NCBI RefSeq assembly: GCF_018455725.1
Contig: NZ_JAHCLR010000040.1
Span: 1 to 60,488 of the forward strand
Direction: 5' to 3'
Source of the DNA: Mycolicibacter acidiphilus
GTDB lineage: Bacteria; Actinomycetota; Actinomycetes; Mycobacteriales; Mycobacteriaceae
Length of the DNA: 60,488 nucleotides
This document shows, piece by piece, positions 58,019-60,488 of this stretch (position 1 is the stretch's first letter; every line of letters starts with the position of its first letter). The position numbers and the translations under genes are program-made. The notes below the pieces were generated by a model. It was not told where the DNA came from, did not search any database, and was given only the letters and a program-made list of their open reading frames with translations.

Positions 58019-59153
58019 CCTGCCGGCCTCCCGGGCCGATGCCCGGATCGAATTCGCTCGCTCTCCCCGACCGACGCTCGGCGTCGAATGGGAGTTCGCC
58101 CTGGTCGACGCTCAGACCCGTGACCTGAGCAACGAGGCCAGCGCGGTGCTGTCCGAACTCGGCGAGGACCCGCGGGTGCACAAGGAGTTGCTGCGCAACA
58201 CCGTCGAACTGGTCACCGGGATCTGCGACACCACCGGCGAGGCGATTGAGGATCTGCGCCAGACGCTGACCACCACCCGGCAGATCGTGCACGGCCGGGG
58301 CATGGAACTGTTCGGCGCCGGGACGCACCCGTTCGCTCAGTGGTCGGCCCAGAAGCTCACGGACGCACCGCGTTACGCCGAGCTCATCAAACGCACCCAG
58401 TGGTGGGGCCGGCAGATGATGATCTGGGGGGTGCACGTCCACGTCGGCGTCTCCTCGTCGCACAAGGTGATGCCGATCATCTCGTCGCTGCTGTTGCACT
58501 ACCCGCACCTGCTGGCACTGTCCGCATCGTCGCCGTGGTGGGCGGGCGAGGACACCGGCTACGCCAGCAACCGCGCGATGATGTTCCAGCAACTGCCGAC
58601 CGCCGGGCTGCCGTTCCACTTCCAGCAGTGGTCGGAGTTCGAGGGTTTCGTCTACGACCAGAAGAAGACCGGGATCATCGACCGGGTCAACGAGATCCGC
58701 TGGGACATCCGGCCGTCGCCGCACCTGGGCACCATCGAGGTGCGGGTCTGCGACGGGGTGTCCAACCTGCGGGAACTCGGTGCGCTGGTGGCGCTGACGC
58801 ACTGCCTGATCGTGGACCTGGACCGCCGCCTCGACAACGACGAGACGCTGCCGACCATGCCGCCGTGGCATGTGCAGGAGAACAAATGGCGGGCGGCGCG
58901 CTACGGGCTGGACGCCGAGATCATCCTCGACGCCGACAGCAACGAACGGCTGGTCACCGAGGACCTCGACGACCTGCTCAACCGGCTGGAGCCGGTCGCG
59001 GCCCGGCTGCACTGCGCCGACGAACTGTCGCACGTCGCCGACATCTACCGGTACGGCGCCTCCTACCAGCGGCAGCGCCGGGTGGCCGAGGAGCACGACG
59101 GTGACCTGCGCGCGGTCGTCGACGCCCTGGTGGGAGAGCTGGACATCTCGTGA
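57999..59153 (+). CDS. Carboxylate-amine ligase, YbdK/glutamate-cysteine ligase type 2 family (Rv0433-like)
   Basis: 384 residues from GTG 57999, overlapping sodC by 20 bases. The GCS2 family pattern is clear: [40 protein letters not shown], the metal-binding WGVHVHVGV (about residues 147-155), [16 protein letters not shown], and the Arg/Tyr-rich C-terminus [14 protein letters not shown]. Family members have weak glutamate-cysteine ligase activity; mycobacteria use mycothiol, so the real substrate is uncertain. It is followed at once by the LON-domain gene. Confidence 0.88.
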   Translation: MSSRPDSLPASRADARIEFARSPRPTLGVEWEFALVDAQTRDLSNEASAVLSELGEDPRVHKELLRNTVELVTGICDTTGEAIEDLRQTLTTTRQIVHGRGMELFGAGTHPFAQWSAQKLTDAPRYAELIKRTQWWGRQMMIWGVHVHVGVSSSHKVMPIISSLLLHYPHLLALSASSPWWAGEDTGYASNRAMMFQQLPTAGLPFHFQQWSEFEGFVYDQKKTGIIDRVNEIRWDIRPSPHLGTIEVRVCDGVSNLRELGALVALTHCLIVDLDRRLDNDETLPTMPPWHVQENKWRAARYGLDAEIILDADSNERLVTEDLDDLLNRLEPVAARLHCADELSHVADIYRYGASYQRQRRVAEEHDGDLRAVVDALVGELDIS

Positions 59154-59791
59154 TGGAGATGCCGATGTTCCCGCTGGAGTGGGTGCTGCTGCCCGGCGAG
59201 GAACTGGCGCTGCGGATCTTCGAACTGCGCTACACGGTGCTGGTCGGCGACCTGATCCGCAGCGGCGACCCGCGGTTCGGGGTGGTGCTGATCGCCCGCG
59301 GCCGGGAGGTCGGCGGCGGCGAGCAGCGCAACGACGTCGGCACCATGGTCAGCATCACGCACTACGACGAACTCGGGTCCGGCCGCTACAACCTGCGCTG
59401 CCTGACCGGGCAACGGATCCGGGTGGGCGAGTGGTTGCCCGACGACCCCTACCCGCGGGCGATGGCGCAGGTGTGGCCGGATGAGCCGTCAGATGAGTTG
59501 ACTGAGAAGCAGTTCAGTGAACTCGAAAGGCGGATCGTCGCGCTGCACAAGCAGATGGCAACCGCCCCCTGGCGCTGGCTGATGGCGAGCCGGAACACGT
59601 TGAGCGGCGGCAAGCGGCTGCGGGCGCTGGACCCGGTGCAGCGGCTGTACTCGCTGGCCTGCCGGGTGCCGATGGGTGAGGCCGACCGTTACGCCGTGCT
59701 GGCCGCGCCGTCGCTGTCCGATCGGCTGGCGGTGCTGCACGAGGCGATCGAGACCGTCGCCGCGCGGGTGGAGTTCCAGATTCCGCGGTGA
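59153..59791 (+). CDS. LON substrate-binding domain protein (Rv0434-like)
   Basis: 212 residues. ATG 59153 overlaps the preceding stop (TGATG); a GTG at 59150 is also in frame. The LON-N domain spans most of the protein: PMFPLEWVLLPGEELALRIFELRYTVLVGDLI, FGVVLIARGREVGGGE, GTMVSITHYDELGSGRYNL. The C-terminal helix bundle ends VAARVEFQIPR. It lacks any ATPase or protease domain. The role is unknown, possibly protein binding. The stop codon is part of the palindrome at 59791. Confidence 0.9.
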   Translation: MEMPMFPLEWVLLPGEELALRIFELRYTVLVGDLIRSGDPRFGVVLIARGREVGGGEQRNDVGTMVSITHYDELGSGRYNLRCLTGQRIRVGEWLPDDPYPRAMAQVWPDEPSDELTEKQFSELERRIVALHKQMATAPWRWLMASRNTLSGGKRLRALDPVQRLYSLACRVPMGEADRYAVLAAPSLSDRLAVLHEAIETVAARVEFQIPR

Positions 59792-59824
59792 CTTTCGCCG
59801 AAATCCACGTCAGCGTGCGAAAGT
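59791..59824. terminator. Palindrome between convergent LON-domain and Ddn-like genes
   Basis: ACTTTCGC at 59791-59798 and GCGAAAGT at 59817-59824 are perfect inverted repeats with an 18-base interior (CGAAATCCACGTCAGCGT). The first base is the last base of the LON-domain stop codon. Part of the interior is echoed in reverse at 59838-59846 (CGCGCTGACGT). It probably acts as a bidirectional terminator. Confidence 0.5.
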
Positions 59825-59875
59825 TCGAGAAGCGGCCGCGCTGACGTCGATCTCGCCGGGTCTGGCCTCCCCGCG

Positions 59876-60388
59876 TTAGCGTCTGGTCAGCGCGAACACC
59901 CGGATGTCACGCTGGGTGCGCTGCTCGTAGTTCGCGTAGTTGCTGATGTAGTCGACGAACTTGCCGTAGACGCGATCATGCTCGGCGCCGGTCAGTGGCG
60001 TCGCGAGCACCGGAATCTCCGTGCCGCCCATCGTGACCCAGGCGTTCGGGTCGGCCAGCAGGTTCAGCGCCCAGGCCGGGTGGTGGGCCTGGCCGAAGTT
60101 GCTGCCGACCAGGAACAGCCGCTCGCCCTCCTGCATGTAGGCCAGCGGAATCTGACGGCGCTCACCGGATTTGCGTCCGGTGGTGGTGAGCAGCAGCAGC
60201 GGGGCGGCGATCGGACCGAAGATCGTCCACCGGCCGTTGCTGTGGCCCAGCAGCCAGCGGTCCAGCGGGGTGAGCTTGCGTACGCACCATGCGCCGGCCT
60301 TGGTGCCGATCACGGCGCCGGCTGCCCGACGCATCGCCGACCCGGGGTCTTTGCCCCAGCGGACCGCGGGGAAGGGATTCTCGGTCAT
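59876..60388 (-). CDS. Deazaflavin (F420)-dependent nitroreductase/quinone reductase family protein (Ddn-like)
   Basis: 170 residues from ATG 60388. The split beta-barrel family signature is present: LLLLTTTGRKSGERRQIPLAYMQEGERLFLVGSNFG, then HHPAWALNLLADPNAWV, and YISNYANYEQRTQRDIRVFALTR at the C-terminus. Such proteins use F420H2, which Fgd1 (13076-14086) regenerates. A hydrophobic N-terminal part may contact the membrane. The physiological substrate is likely a quinone or lipid-soluble compound, but this is not shown by the sequence. Confidence 0.88.
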   Translation of the reverse strand: MTENPFPAVRWGKDPGSAMRRAAGAVIGTKAGAWCVRKLTPLDRWLLGHSNGRWTIFGPIAAPLLLLTTTGRKSGERRQIPLAYMQEGERLFLVGSNFGQAHHPAWALNLLADPNAWVTMGGTEIPVLATPLTGAEHDRVYGKFVDYISNYANYEQRTQRDIRVFALTRR

Positions 60389-60488
60389 GCTCGGATTATT
60401 CACCAGCACGGTCCCACCGTCGCGGGCGTGCACAACTCACCGGCAAACCCGCAGGTCGCGGGCTGTTGCAAAATCGGTAGTTAGGTGA
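60389..60488. repeat. Copy of a dispersed palindromic element at the window end
   Basis: 60421-60441 matches one arm of the palindrome at 31453-31515 at about 17 of 21 positions (GCGTGCACAACTCACC against CCGTGCATAACTCACC). The flank CCCGCAGGT is shared too. It lies upstream of the Ddn-like gene. No gene start is visible in the remaining bases. Confidence 0.45.

Overview
This window is from a high-GC actinobacterium of the genus Mycobacterium in the broad sense. The markers are a PPE protein, long PGRS-type glycine-rich proteins, pknG-glnH-glnX, an F420-dependent glucose-6-phosphate dehydrogenase, mutT3, virR and sodC. From about 12.3 kb to 59.8 kb the gene order follows, from memory of the M. 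tuberculosis H37Rv map, the block Rv0406c to Rv0434 (MBL hydrolase, fgd1, pknG, glnH, glnX, mutT3, thiE, thiO, thiS, thiG, lpqL, hydrolase, thiD, thiC, Rv0424c, ctpH, Rv0426c, xthA, GNAT, def, DUF3263, virR, sodC, glutamate-cysteine ligase-like, LON-domain). Several accessory inserts interrupt it. Protein content suggests a non-tuberculous species, but the species cannot be fixed from sequence alone.

Layout. 1-3.7 kb: two tandem secreted PGRS proteins on the minus strand without a PE domain. 3.8-4.3 kb: a rearrangement scar joining the start of a NorQ/CbbQ-like ATPase gene to the tail of an acyl-CoA synthetase. 4.6-12.3 kb: a secreted protein, a phosphodiesterase, a K+/H+ antiporter divergent from a TrkA-type protein, a methyltransferase, a PPE protein, a DUF732 protein and an orphan winged-helix domain. 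12.3-31.4 kb: core block with an insert after fgd1 (a third PGRS protein, a RelBE-type toxin-antitoxin pair and a GjpA-like porin with unusual internal repeats) where M. tuberculosis has pta-ackA; then the amino-acid-sensing operon glnX-glnH-pknG, mutT3, the thiE/thiO-thiS-thiG thiamine genes and a tandem pair of lpqL-type M28 peptidases. 31.5-38.2 kb: accessory genes (methyltransferases, nitrilase, double-TetR regulator, Baeyer-Villiger-type monooxygenase, VapBC). 38.2-41.4 kb: hydrolase-thiD-thiC behind a TPP riboswitch. 41.4-48.3 kb: a second accessory insert with an MFS exporter, an MBL hydrolase, a fourth PGRS protein and an M-box (Mg2+) riboswitch controlling a small protein. 48.4-60.4 kb: ctpH, xthA-GNAT-def, virR, sodC and neighbours.

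Shared themes. Thiamine synthesis is split between two loci, only one of which shows a TPP riboswitch. ThiC appears to carry Ser where the third Cys of its Fe-S motif is expected. Convergent gene pairs with room between them nearly always have a large palindrome at the junction. Several genes (mutT3, vapB, virR, sodC) show a -10 hexamer 6-7 bases before the start codon, as expected for leaderless mRNAs. The best candidates for new biology are the M-box leader with nested micro-ORFs and two possible Shine-Dalgarno-sequestering helices, the secreted non-PE PGRS family, the porin-like repeat protein, the palindromic element duplicated in frame inside the GNAT gene, and the ThiC cysteine substitution.
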